Below are positions 41,325 to 49,968 of a stretch of 55,463 nucleotides of DNA, one piece after another. This DNA comes from PALSA-1006 sp036171275 (lineage in GTDB: Bacteria > Pseudomonadota > Gammaproteobacteria > Burkholderiales > Gallionellaceae). The DNA is taken from the NCBI GenBank assembly GCA_036171275.1, contig JAVHQT010000022.1, forward strand, positions 1-55,463. The letters are read 5' to 3'. The notes under the pieces are model-generated. The model saw only the letters and a program-made list of their open reading frames with translations. It searched no databases and was not told the origin of the DNA. Made by a program: the position numbers and the translations under genes. Within the stretch, counting starts at the first letter, position 1. Each line of letters begins with the position of its first letter.

Positions 41325-42721
41325 CTGAAACCAGCCAAACGCCGACCACACTGATCGCCCCCACCGCCGAGGGAATTCAGGAAATTTTGCACAAAGTCAT
41401 TTACGCGCATCAGCAAGCGCTTAATTTGTTACAGCAAACCGAAGTCGCTTATGGACGCTTAATTCCGCACCAACTGCTGACTCTATTAGAAGCAAAAAGC
41501 ATTGTTGACGTGAAACTTGGCGATCAGGTCGAACGTAAAATGACCATCATGTTTACCGATATTCGTGATTTCACACCGCTTTCAGAATCGATGAATCCTG
41601 CGGAAAATTTCGAATTTATTAACTCTTATTTGAGCCAGATGGAGCCGGTGATTAGCAAGCATCGCGGCATTATCGACAAGTACATTGGCGACGCGATTAT
41701 GGCACTATTTGCGCAGGGCGCTGACGATGCGGTTAGTGGCGCAATTGCCATGCTGGAGCGGCTCAACTATTACAACGCCGGACGCGTTCGCGCTGGCTAT
41801 ACCCCAATCCAAATTGGCATTGGGCTGAATACCGGACGGGTGATGATTGGCACTGTGGGCGGGATCAATCGCATGGATAGTACGGTGATTGGCGATGCAG
41901 TGAATCTAACCGCGCGCTTAGAAGAAGCCACCAAAACCTACCATGCGCAGTTGATCATTAGCCAAAACACGCTGTATGACTTGATCAATCCAAACCAATA
42001 TCACATTCGATTTTTAGACCGCATTCGCGTCAAAGGAAAGTCACAGCCTTTATCGGTTTATGAAGTATTTGATAACGATCCCGCTGACTTGCGTGCCAGC
42101 AAACTCGCCTCACTGCATTTTTTTGACGAAGCCATCGCGCACTACCATCTAAAGAATATAAATAAAGCAATTCAATTACTTAGGAAATGTATTGCGATCG
42201 CGCCTGCCGATTTTACCGCCTTAATGTATCTGGAACGCTGCTACGAATATCATGCCACCGGACTACATCAAAGCACCGGAGAGCTAGAACTAGGCATCGA
42301 TTGGAAAGCCGAATTAGTCACAGGACAACCCGACCTTGATGATGTACACCACGCGCTGCTTGATCAAGTGAACGCTTTCATTGCCCAAGTAAATGCCGGC
42401 AATTTTTCAGGATTAACCTTGCTGTTGACCCAGCTTGAACAACATTGCACAGCCCATTTTCACCGCGAAGAAGCGCAAATGAGGGAACTCGGCTACCCCT
42501 TCACCGACAATCATTGCCAAGAACATCAACGATTTGTTGAAAACTGCCAAGAGCTTGCCAAAAAAACCTTGGCAAAAATCAACGATCCACTCTATTTATC
42601 CTTTCGTATCGAACTACTGGTGCTCGATTGGTTTTCATCGCACATCACCAAATCCGATCGTCACTTTGCCCGCTTTATGCAAACCACCAATGCGCTCATA
42701 GCCGAAACACGTGCTGAATAA
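41321..42721 (+). CDS. Class III adenylate cyclase fused to a C-terminal hemerythrin domain
   Basis: A 466-residue protein. The cyclase domain (about 70–240) has metal ligands D80 (FTDIRDFT) and D124 (KYIGDAIMA), substrate-specifying K120 and D186 (MDSTVIGDAVN, the Lys/Asp pair favouring ATP), and ARLEEA with the transition-state Arg. A helical TPR-like stretch (250–310) with YLERCYEY follows. The hemerythrin domain (about 325–460) has iron-ligand candidates in DDVHHALL, HFHREEAQM, DNHCQEHQRF and WFSSHITKSDRHF, so a di-iron O2 site is plausible. The expected role is O2- or redox-controlled cyclic AMP synthesis in the cytosol. It overlaps the phosphatase gene (ATGA). Confidence 0.85.
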   Translation: MTETSQTPTTLIAPTAEGIQEILHKVIYAHQQALNLLQQTEVAYGRLIPHQLLTLLEAKSIVDVKLGDQVERKMTIMFTDIRDFTPLSESMNPAENFEFINSYLSQMEPVISKHRGIIDKYIGDAIMALFAQGADDAVSGAIAMLERLNYYNAGRVRAGYTPIQIGIGLNTGRVMIGTVGGINRMDSTVIGDAVNLTARLEEATKTYHAQLIISQNTLYDLINPNQYHIRFLDRIRVKGKSQPLSVYEVFDNDPADLRASKLASLHFFDEAIAHYHLKNINKAIQLLRKCIAIAPADFTALMYLERCYEYHATGLHQSTGELELGIDWKAELVTGQPDLDDVHHALLDQVNAFIAQVNAGNFSGLTLLLTQLEQHCTAHFHREEAQMRELGYPFTDNHCQEHQRFVENCQELAKKTLAKINDPLYLSFRIELLVLDWFSSHITKSDRHFARFMQTTNALIAETRAE

Positions 42722-42760
42722 ACGTCCTGCCGACCGTAGAAAATTTTGCCGACGGTAAAA

Positions 42761-42776
42761 TATAACCCATTGATTT
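42761..42776 (-). repeat. Copy of the recurrent WAATCA-N5-TTATA motif
   Basis: On the minus strand AAATCAATGGGTTATA. Just before it, ATTTTGCC-GAC-GGTAAAAT (42743–42761) can form an 8-bp hairpin with one G·U pair, possibly marking the 3' end of the cyclase transcript, although no T-run follows. Confidence 0.45.
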
Positions 42777-42866
42777 ATTTCATATTTTTTAATTCTAATG
42801 CGATAGATTCATGACGAACACCATCGCTCAGCGCCTCCCTAAGTTACCGATTCACGCCTTAAATTT

Positions 42867-42896
42867 TTGAGCTGGCAAAATAAGCTCTGATACAAT
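42867..42896 (+). promoter_or_regulatory. Promoter of tRNA-Arg
   Basis: TTGAGC (42867–42872) and TACAAT (42891–42896) are spaced by 18 bases and end 9 bp before the mature tRNA start, consistent with a short leader. Confidence 0.65.
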
Positions 42897-42905
42897 CAAT
42901 ACCCC

Positions 42906-42980
42906 GTCCTCGTAGCTCAACGGATAGAGCGCATGCCTCCTAAGCGTGAAATGTGGTTTCGATTACCGCCGAGGACACCA
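42906..42980 (+). tRNA. tRNA-Arg (anticodon CCT), CCA encoded
   Basis: Acceptor stem GTCCTCG pairs perfectly with CGAGGAC, discriminator A, encoded CCA at 42978–42980. The D-arm is GCTC/GAGC, the anticodon stem CATGC/GCGTG, and the loop CTCCTAA gives anticodon CCT (Arg, AGG codons). The T-arm is GTGGT/ACCGC around TTCGATT. Solitary tRNA gene between the cyclase and apbE. Confidence 0.97.
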
Positions 42981-43034
42981 ATCAATGGCTGAGAAAATTG
43001 ACCGTAAAACCTTCACAGGCCTTTTATTCGCACA

Positions 43035-44135
43035 ATGAAAAATCTGCTTGCCCATCGCGCCTGCTTCAATAAAAAGTTGACTATATTCAATGAGTTACGT
43101 TTATTCATTCTTGTCGTTCTGTTTTCCTTATCCGGCTGTAATCAGCCTTTGTTTTATCAAGAAGAAGCGTATGTTTTTGGGACACGGGTTGAACTGAGTA
43201 TCGCTGATGTAGACGAAGCGCGAGCAAGAGAAGCGACGGCAGCGGTAATGCACGAATTTCAGCGATTGCACACTCAACTTCACGCCTGGCAGCCCTCCGA
43301 ACTGAGTGCTTTGAACGCTGCAATCGCGCACGGTCAGTCTAAAATTGTTTCAGCAGAATTGGCGACGTTATTGCAGCAGGCAGCGCAATTTTCTGCTCAA
43401 TCCGACGGACTATTTAATCCGTCGATTGGCGGCTTAATCCACGCCTGGGGCTTTCAAGCTGATGAATTTAAAGCGCTTGTACCGAACGAGCAAACCCTTG
43501 CCGCCTTATTGAGAGCCCGTCCAAAAATGACTGACTTGCGGTTTAATCGGCAACCCAATTCGCCAGACATCGAAATTAGCAGCACAAACCCAGCGCTGCA
43601 ATTTGATCTCGGCGGCTATGCCAAAGGGGATGCTTTGGATAAAGCGGCGGCGATTTTGCACCAACGCGGCATTCAAAATGCGCTGATTAACATTGGTGGC
43701 AATGTCTTAGCGCTGGGGCAACACGGTGCGCGACCATGGCGAGTCGGCATTCAGCATCCGCGCAGACCAGAAGCCCTCGCCACGCTGACTTTATACGATG
43801 GCGAAGCGATTGGCACGTCAGGAGATTACCAGCGATTTTTTGAGTTTAAGGGCCAACGCTATTGCCATTTAATCGATCCGCGCAGCGGTTATCCGGCGCA
43901 AGACGTGCAAGCAGTAACCATTTTGACGCACGGAGTGCAAGCCGGCTTGCGTTCCGATGTACTATCTAAGCCTTTGTTTATTTTAGGGAAAAAGAATTGG
44001 CGTGCAATGGCGCGGCAACTCAACCTGCCCGAAGCCTTGCTGATTGATGGCGCTGGAATCGTTCACCTGAGCGCAGCAATGCAGAAACGGCTAGAATTCG
44101 TCCAACATTCTAATGTCATTCAAGTTGAGCCATGA
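43035..44135 (+). CDS. apbE: FAD:protein FMN transferase (lipoprotein)
   Basis: A 366-residue ApbE. The N-terminus carries a hydrophobic signal with lipobox LSGC (C35), so it should be a lipoprotein at the periplasmic face. Core motifs: FGTRVELS, SDGLFNPSIG, FDLGGYAKGDALDKA, NIGGNVLALG, IGTSGDYQRFF and HLIDPRSGYPAQ. It attaches FMN from FAD to Thr of Rnf, Nqr or similar flavoproteins; no such target is in the window. The 34-residue stretch before the lipobox Cys is rather long, and an internal start is possible. No clear Shine-Dalgarno. It overlaps a small membrane protein gene (ATGA). Confidence 0.92.
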   Translation: MKNLLAHRACFNKKLTIFNELRLFILVVLFSLSGCNQPLFYQEEAYVFGTRVELSIADVDEARAREATAAVMHEFQRLHTQLHAWQPSELSALNAAIAHGQSKIVSAELATLLQQAAQFSAQSDGLFNPSIGGLIHAWGFQADEFKALVPNEQTLAALLRARPKMTDLRFNRQPNSPDIEISSTNPALQFDLGGYAKGDALDKAAAILHQRGIQNALINIGGNVLALGQHGARPWRVGIQHPRRPEALATLTLYDGEAIGTSGDYQRFFEFKGQRYCHLIDPRSGYPAQDVQAVTILTHGVQAGLRSDVLSKPLFILGKKNWRAMARQLNLPEALLIDGAGIVHLSAAMQKRLEFVQHSNVIQVEP

Positions 44136-44341
44136 AAAAACTAAGTGATAACGCGATGCAGCAGAATATTCGCCATACCGCGAGCATTCTTGCAATGAAA
44201 AAGATTCATACTCTGCTCGAAGAAGATCAGCAAAAAGACGTGCTGCTCAGCCGAATTTTGTACAATTTTTTAAGCTACGGTTGGCTAATATTGCTACTGC
44301 TGGCGGCTTTGGTTGCGCATTTAATGGGGGTCATACAATGA
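44132..44341 (+). CDS. Small single-span membrane protein, unknown function
   Basis: A 69-residue protein: a polar helical N-terminal half with many Gln/Lys/Glu and one TM helix near the C-terminus (about 48–66, YGWLILLLLAALVAHLMG). It overlaps apbE by 4 bp and the EIIA gene by 4 bp (ATGA at both ends), so it is translated in the middle of the same operon. I do not recognise the family. Confidence 0.7.
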   Translation: MKKLSDNAMQQNIRHTASILAMKKIHTLLEEDQQKDVLLSRILYNFLSYGWLILLLLAALVAHLMGVIQ

Positions 44342-44766
44342 TTGGTGTGTTGTTAGTCACCCATAATGGATTGGGGCTGGGTTTGCTCGACTGTGTGCGT
44401 CATGTCATGGGCAGCGTACCGCCAAATGTAAAAGTATTATCGGTGCAGGCGGACGATGATCCCCAACAAAAAGAAGCGGAAGGTCGTGCGCTGGTGCAAG
44501 CCTTAGATACCGGCAAAGGCGTATTGATTTTGTGCGATGTTTTAGGCGCAACCCCCAGCAATATTGCGCAACGTTTATTTGAACCAGGTCGCGTCGAAGG
44601 CATCGCGGGCGTCAATTTGCCCATGCTGCTGCGCGTCGTAGTCTGCAGCCAAGATAAACCGCTCCTCGAAATGGCGCAACGCGCCTTAGACGGCGGTCGA
44701 GAATGTATTGTCCCCATGAATTCGGAAATGAAAGGTCAGTTATGCAGCGACAAGAAGCCATCATAA
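44338..44766 (+). CDS. PTS EIIA component, mannose family
   Basis: A 142-residue EIIA(Man)-type protein with phospho-accepting H9 in LLVTHNGLG and family segments VLILCDVLGATPSN and GVNLPMLLR. It would receive phosphate from HPr. ATG 44338 overlaps the upstream stop and has GGGGGT before it; the ORF extends further upstream without support. No EIIB, EIIC or EIID genes are present, so it is probably regulatory, as in many betaproteobacteria. It overlaps HPr by 25 bp. Confidence 0.9.
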   Translation: MIGVLLVTHNGLGLGLLDCVRHVMGSVPPNVKVLSVQADDDPQQKEAEGRALVQALDTGKGVLILCDVLGATPSNIAQRLFEPGRVEGIAGVNLPMLLRVVVCSQDKPLLEMAQRALDGGRECIVPMNSEMKGQLCSDKKPS

Positions 44767-45011
44767 TCAATCGCTTAGGATTGCACGCGCGCGCATCGGC
44801 TAAGCTAACACAATTGGCGTCAAAATTTCCGTGTGAAATTTGGATATCGCGTAATGGTAGGCGCATCAACGCAAAAAGCATTATGGGCGTGATGATGTTG
44901 GCAGCCGCAAAAGGTGCGACGATTACGCTGGAAACCGATGGCGAACAAGAGCAAGAGGCGATGAAAGCGTTGCTGGCATTAATCAATGATTATTTTGACG
45001 AAGGTGAGTAA
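44742..45011 (+). CDS. ptsH: Phosphocarrier protein HPr
   Basis: An 89-residue HPr with H15 in INRLGLHARASAKL and Ser46 in AKSIMGVMMLAAA, exactly the standard positions for EI-dependent phosphorylation and for HPr kinase. Start ATG 44742 (AAAGG upstream) gives the canonical numbering; an ORF from 44703 is rejected. Retention of Ser46 leaves HPr kinase control possible, but no hprK is in the window. Next gene: EI after 210 bp. Confidence 0.95.
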   Translation: MQRQEAIIINRLGLHARASAKLTQLASKFPCEIWISRNGRRINAKSIMGVMMLAAAKGATITLETDGEQEQEAMKALLALINDYFDEGE

Positions 45012-45189
45012 AATCTAAGGTGGCGCTGTTTTATTCTTTTCGTGGTGAACTTATTTGACCATAGCGGAATACATTATTTATCAATCAGTCCGTCAAACTC
45101 GCCTTTAGCGCTTCGTCTCGCGCATACAATCCTTGTCCGAGCATGAATGAAATAGACCATATATTCTGCGAATTTATTTTTATTGTATT

Positions 45190-45205
45190 TGTAACACATT
45201 GATTA
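45190..45205 (-). repeat. Near copy of the recurrent WAATCA-N5-TTATA motif before ptsI
   Basis: On the minus strand TAATCAATGTGTTACA, 17 bp before ATG of ptsI and just ahead of its GAGG ribosome site. The 210-bp HPr–EI gap shows no other structure I can name. Confidence 0.4.
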
Positions 45206-45221
45206 TATTGAGGTTTTTAAT

Positions 45222-46946
45222 ATGAGTTTTGCGCTACACGGCTTACCAGTATCGCGCGGCATCGCCATTGGCCACGCGCATTTAGTGTCCCACACAGCGC
45301 TGGAAGTGACGCATTACGTTTTGCCCAAACATTTAATTCAGGAAGAAGTGCTGCGGTTGGACGAGGCGCTGAAAACAACCCACCTTGAATTAAGCCGGCT
45401 GCGCGAGTTGCGTCCCGAGCAAGCCGCTGCCGAATTTGATGCCTTTGTCGATCTGCATCTGATGATTTTGGCGGATTCACACATTAGCGACGCGTCACGC
45501 ACGATGATTTTGCAAGAGCAATGCAATGCAGAATGGGCGCTGAAAACCCAAATGGAAATTTTGGTTGCGCAATTTGAAGCATTCGAAGATGTGTATTTGC
45601 GCGAGCGAAAAACTGACGTGATGCAGGTGGTTGATCGTGTGCTGAAAACCATGAGCGGGCAACCGGGTCACACGCCACCGAGCGTCAAACAGGGCGAAAA
45701 GCTGATTTTAGTGGCGCACGATGTCAGTCCTGCTGATTTAATTCAACTGAAACCGCAGCAGTTTTCCGCAATTCTCACCGATTTAGGCGGGGCAACTTCA
45801 CACACTGCCATTGTGGCGCGCGGTTTAAACACGCCGTGCATTGTTGCCTTGCATCACGCCAGAGAACTGATTAAAGACAATGATTTACTGATTGTTGATG
45901 GCGAACACGGCGTGGTCTTGGTCAATCCAGATAAACAATTAGTCGCAGAATATCGGCTACGGTTTAGCCAGTTAGAACTGGAGCAGCAAAAATTAAAACG
46001 TCTCAAAACAGCCTACGCCAACACCTTGGATGGGACGCAAATCGAGTTGCATGCCAATATTGAAATGCCGCAAGATTTAACAGAAGTAAAAGAAAACGGC
46101 GCAACCGGTATCGGCTTATTTCGCAGTGAATTCCTATTTCTCAACCGTGACGCGTTGCCGGATGAAGAAGAACAATTTCAAGCTTACCGCAGCGTAGTAC
46201 AAGGAATGAACGGCTTGCCGGTGACTATTCGCACCTTTGACTTGGGCGCGGATAAGCAAATTAAAGGGGCGGTGCGCGTTGCCAGCAATCCTGCGTTGGG
46301 TCTGCGTGCAATCCGCCTGTGCCTTGCCGAACCGCAGTTATTTCGTACGCAATTACGCAGCTTGTTGCGCGCCTCCGTGTACGGTAATTTAAAAATCCTG
46401 ATTCCCATGCTTTCTGGCGTGGCGGAAATCAATCAAACTTTACATTTTATCAGCACAGTCAAACATGAGCTTGCCACACAAGGCATTGATTTTAATCAAC
46501 AAATTAAAATCGGTGGCATGGTGGAAATTCCCGCTGCGGCTTTGGCGCTGAACGCATTTGTGAAAAAACTTGATTTTCTATCCATCGGAACCAATGATTT
46601 AATTCAATACACACTCGCTATCGACCGCACCGATGAAGAGGTTTCACATTTATACGACCCCTTGCATCCAGCCATTTTGCATTTATTAGGTCACGTCATT
46701 AGTACCGCCAATAAAGCGGGCATTCCGGTTTCGGTTTGTGGAGAAATGGCTGGTGAATTGGCCTATACGCGGCTGTTATTGGGCTTGGGATTGCGGCAAT
46801 TTTCGATGAATTCAGGGCAGTTATTAGCGACCAAACAACGGGTTCTCACCACCAGTTTGCCAGAAATTATGCCGCTCACTATGAAAATTTTACGCACCGA
46901 CGATCCGCTAAAAATTCAAGAACTGCTGGCCAAGCTCAATGCTTAA
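45222..46946 (+). CDS. ptsI: Phosphoenolpyruvate–protein phosphotransferase (EI)
   Basis: A 574-residue EI. The N-terminal HPr-binding domain and phospho-His H194 in GGATSHTAIVARGLNTPC are present, and the PEP-binding barrel contains GIGLFRSEFLF, FLSIGTNDLIQYTLA and C506 in SVCGEMAGE. It takes phosphate from PEP and passes it to HPr. Together with HPr and EIIA(Man) this makes a permease-less phosphotransfer chain. GAGG stands about 8 bases before the start. Confidence 0.96.
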   Translation: MSFALHGLPVSRGIAIGHAHLVSHTALEVTHYVLPKHLIQEEVLRLDEALKTTHLELSRLRELRPEQAAAEFDAFVDLHLMILADSHISDASRTMILQEQCNAEWALKTQMEILVAQFEAFEDVYLRERKTDVMQVVDRVLKTMSGQPGHTPPSVKQGEKLILVAHDVSPADLIQLKPQQFSAILTDLGGATSHTAIVARGLNTPCIVALHHARELIKDNDLLIVDGEHGVVLVNPDKQLVAEYRLRFSQLELEQQKLKRLKTAYANTLDGTQIELHANIEMPQDLTEVKENGATGIGLFRSEFLFLNRDALPDEEEQFQAYRSVVQGMNGLPVTIRTFDLGADKQIKGAVRVASNPALGLRAIRLCLAEPQLFRTQLRSLLRASVYGNLKILIPMLSGVAEINQTLHFISTVKHELATQGIDFNQQIKIGGMVEIPAAALALNAFVKKLDFLSIGTNDLIQYTLAIDRTDEEVSHLYDPLHPAILHLLGHVISTANKAGIPVSVCGEMAGELAYTRLLLGLGLRQFSMNSGQLLATKQRVLTTSLPEIMPLTMKILRTDDPLKIQELLAKLNA

Positions 46947-47105
46947 ACTTTTACACTCACCGGTCTGGCAATCTTGCTCGCTGCGTCATGCGGGCGCGAA
47001 TTAACCTCTCGTTTTTTTAATTAGTCAGTTTTTTTCTAACACCCGTCAGCATGTCATAATCGAACTGTTCCCTTATTTGCTAAATTACTTTATCTCGCCC
47101 TACAA

Positions 47106-48938
47106 ATGTACTTCACTTTTTTAACGCGAAATTTTCGATCCTTGGCAGTGCTACTTGCTGCGTTGATCTTGCTTATGCTGTTAGCCACGCCTTCGCTGAC
47201 GCTGGCAAATAGCTTTCTGGAACGCTTGAGCGGTAGCAAGCAACCGTCCTTTTTGCCAGCGGAGCAAGCGTTCAGCGTCAATGTTGAAACGTGCGATCGG
47301 CAGCAAATTTTAGTCAACTTTAGTATCACGCCTGGCTATTATTTATATCGAAATAAGCTGACTTTTTCACTGGATAAACAAGCGCCATTAAGCACGGTTC
47401 AACTACCGATAGGAGAAAGCAAAAATGATCCCAATTTTGGAATCATCGCGGTTTATCACCACCCGTTTCAAATCAAAATTGACCCAAAACCAGCCGCTCC
47501 TGACACACCGAATGACATCACCATAGGCTATCAAGGCTGTAGTGACCAAGGATTGTGCTACCCGCCAATTGAAAAAAAAATCCAATTAAATCAGAATGTT
47601 ACTTCGTGTCCAGCACCGTCAATTCAAGCTAAAAATGATGCGCAAAATGAAAATGCACATATTGCTAGCATTCTCAAACAGGGCAATTTTGCCTTGGTCG
47701 TCGCCTTCTTTTTTGGAGCGGGTTTGCTGTTAGCATTGACCCCCTGCGTTTTTCCGATGATTCCTATTTTGTCTGGAATTATCGTCGGTCATGGCAACAA
47801 AATCACCCAGCGCCATGCCTTCTTTTTATCACTCACCTACGTCATGGGGATGGCACTTACTTACGCTACTGCGGGCATTATGGCAGGACTTTCTGGGGAA
47901 TTAATCTCCAGCGCATTGCAAACACCTTGGGTACTGGGCACGTTTGCGGTGATCTTCGTACTGTTGTCATTGTCCATGTTTGGCTTTTATGAATTGCAAT
48001 TGCCATCCGCACTACAAAGCCGGTTGACAGAATCGAGCAACCAATTACATGGCGGGCATTTTTCTGGGGTATTTGCCATGGGTGCGTTATCCGCCATTAT
48101 TATGAGTCCGTGCGTTGCTGCACCCATGGCTGGTGCTTTGCTTTACATCGGACAAACGCACGATGCAGCCTTGGGCGGCGTGGCTTTATTTGCCTTGGCC
48201 TTAGGCATGGGAGCGCCCTTGTTACTCATCGGCACGTCTGCCGGCAGCCTGTTGCCAAGAGCAGGCGTTTGGATGGAAGCGATTAAAAAAGCCTTCGGGA
48301 TGATCATGCTGGGTTTGGCAATTTGGATTATTTCCCCAGTCATTTCCGTTGCAATACAAATGATATTAATCTCTATCTTATTGATTATATTCAGTTTTAT
48401 TATTGGCGCTTTCAAAAAAGAACCGGTAAAAATACACAGCAAGCAACTCTTCGTTAAAGCGCTGGCTTACCTTGCAACGCTGTTGGCGCTGGTTTATTTG
48501 ATTGCTGGTGTTTCTGGTGGCACGGATATTTTTCGGCCGCTGGCGCATTTAAGTCATACCGCGCAAGGACAAACCAACACTTTACGTTTTGAGCGAATTA
48601 AGCGTTTAGCAACATTAAACGAACGCTTAACACACCTACAAGGCAAGAAAGTCATGCTAGATTTTTATGCGGACTGGTGTACTTCCTGCAAAGAAATGGA
48701 GCGCCACACCTTTAGTGATCCACAAATTCATGCCGCGCTGCGAGACGTACTGTTATTACAAGTAGATGTCACCGCGAATGACGACGACGACAAGGCGTTG
48801 TTAAAGAATTTCCAATTATTTGGCCCTCCCGCTACGTTGTTCTTTGACGAACACGGGCAAGAACTGACGGATTCCCGTGTCATGGGTTACCAAAATTCAG
48901 CACAGTTTTTGGCAACGCTGAACCATGCTGGATTATGA
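47106..48938 (+). CDS. dsbD: Thiol:disulfide interchange protein DsbD
   Basis: A 610-residue three-part protein. After a signal-like helix, the periplasmic N-terminal domain has the Cys pair of YQGCSDQGLCYPP. The membrane domain (about eight helices) has redox Cys in LTPCVFPMIPILSG and IMSPCVAAPMAGALLY. The C-terminal thioredoxin-like domain has DFYADWCTSCKEMER. It carries electrons from cytosolic thioredoxin to the periplasm for DsbC/DsbG and cytochrome c assembly. All redox Cys are intact. No good Shine-Dalgarno precedes ATG 47106. Confidence 0.95.
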   Translation: MYFTFLTRNFRSLAVLLAALILLMLLATPSLTLANSFLERLSGSKQPSFLPAEQAFSVNVETCDRQQILVNFSITPGYYLYRNKLTFSLDKQAPLSTVQLPIGESKNDPNFGIIAVYHHPFQIKIDPKPAAPDTPNDITIGYQGCSDQGLCYPPIEKKIQLNQNVTSCPAPSIQAKNDAQNENAHIASILKQGNFALVVAFFFGAGLLLALTPCVFPMIPILSGIIVGHGNKITQRHAFFLSLTYVMGMALTYATAGIMAGLSGELISSALQTPWVLGTFAVIFVLLSLSMFGFYELQLPSALQSRLTESSNQLHGGHFSGVFAMGALSAIIMSPCVAAPMAGALLYIGQTHDAALGGVALFALALGMGAPLLLIGTSAGSLLPRAGVWMEAIKKAFGMIMLGLAIWIISPVISVAIQMILISILLIIFSFIIGAFKKEPVKIHSKQLFVKALAYLATLLALVYLIAGVSGGTDIFRPLAHLSHTAQGQTNTLRFERIKRLATLNERLTHLQGKKVMLDFYADWCTSCKEMERHTFSDPQIHAALRDVLLLQVDVTANDDDDKALLKNFQLFGPPATLFFDEHGQELTDSRVMGYQNSAQFLATLNHAGL

Positions 48939-49011
48939 CCAAAAACAGTTTTTTTGTATAAATTCGACGAAAAGATAGACAACCAACACCATTTTGCGGC
49001 AAAATTCGGAA

Positions 49012-49455
49012 GTGAAAAAAATTCTTGTTCTCCACGGTCCCAATCTAAACCTGCTCGGCACCCGCGAGCCGACGGTTTATGGTCGCGTTACCTTGGAGCA
49101 AATTAACACCTCGTTGTCCGCGCAAGCAAGCCTACAAGCCGCTGATTTGCAGTCTTTTCAAAGCAATAGTGAAGCGGCCTTAATTGAGCGGATTCACGCC
49201 GCAAGAACTGATCAAATTGAGTTCATTATTATCAATCCTGCAGCTTTTACGCACACTAGCGTAGCGATTCGTGATGCACTCTCCGCAGTGGATATTCCAT
49301 TCATTGAGGTTCATTTGTCGAATGTTTTTGCACGCGAGACTTTTCGCAAAGATTCATACTTTTCCGACATTGCAGTCGGCGTTATTAGTGGTTTAGGGGC
49401 GATGGGCTATGAGCTGGCGCTAAAATTTGCACTACAACATTCTGTAAGGAGTTAA
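49012..49455 (+). CDS. aroQ: 3-dehydroquinate dehydratase, type II
   Basis: A 147-residue enzyme of the shikimate pathway with VLHGPNLNLLGTREPTVYG (catalytic Tyr and Arg loop), QSNSEAALIERIHAA, and INPAAFTHTSVAIRDAL with the catalytic His. Length matches type II dehydroquinases (about 145–150). GTG 49012 is preferred; TTG 48994 would add six residues. It starts the aroQ–accB–accC run, a conserved order in many proteobacteria. Confidence 0.95.
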   Translation: MKKILVLHGPNLNLLGTREPTVYGRVTLEQINTSLSAQASLQAADLQSFQSNSEAALIERIHAARTDQIEFIIINPAAFTHTSVAIRDALSAVDIPFIEVHLSNVFARETFRKDSYFSDIAVGVISGLGAMGYELALKFALQHSVRS

Positions 49456-49458
49456 AAA

Positions 49459-49905
49459 ATGGATTTACGTAAACTGAAAACACTGATTGATTTAGTCGAA
49501 AATTCCAGCATCGCTGAATTAGAACTGACCGAAGGTGAAGAACATGTACGCATTTCGCGTAATATCGCACCATCGCAACAGTTTTATTCACCCTCAGCAC
49601 AGCAAAATTTTGCGGTCGCGCCTGCACCGATCGCTGCTCAGGCGGTAGCTGCCGAGCCCGCCGCCATAGAAGGTCATGTGGTTAAATCACCGATGGTGGG
49701 AAGTTTTTATCGTGCAGCATCGCCCGGTGCAAAAGCGTTTGTAGATATTGGTCAAAACGTCAACGAAGGCGATACTTTGTGCATTATCGAAGCAATGAAA
49801 TTGCTCAATGAAATTGAAAGTGACAAAACCGGCGTGATTAAAGCCATTTTGGTTGAAAATGGTCAGCCAGTCGAGTTTGGACAACCGTTGTTTATTGTGG
49901 GCTAA
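49459..49905 (+). CDS. accB: Biotin carboxyl carrier protein of acetyl-CoA carboxylase
   Basis: A 148-residue protein: helical N-terminus, Ala/Pro-rich linker, and a biotinyl domain with biotin-accepting K114 in IEAMKLLNEIESD. The most usual motif is AMKMMN; here it is AMKLLN, an acceptable variant. AAGGAG precedes the ATG, 3 bp after aroQ. It carries CO2 between biotin carboxylase and carboxyltransferase in fatty acid synthesis. Confidence 0.95.
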   Translation: MDLRKLKTLIDLVENSSIAELELTEGEEHVRISRNIAPSQQFYSPSAQQNFAVAPAPIAAQAVAAEPAAIEGHVVKSPMVGSFYRAASPGAKAFVDIGQNVNEGDTLCIIEAMKLLNEIESDKTGVIKAILVENGQPVEFGQPLFIVG

Positions 49906-49968
49906 TTCATTATGGTTATGTTTCCGCGCAAACCGGCTGCTAGTGTTAAAAAAACAGATGCCCCGGCC

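Noticed and set aside
48943..48960. Terminator-like AAAAACAGTTTTTTT after dsbD
   Set aside because: The stem would be only A–T pairs with a 3-nt loop, too weak for a terminator.
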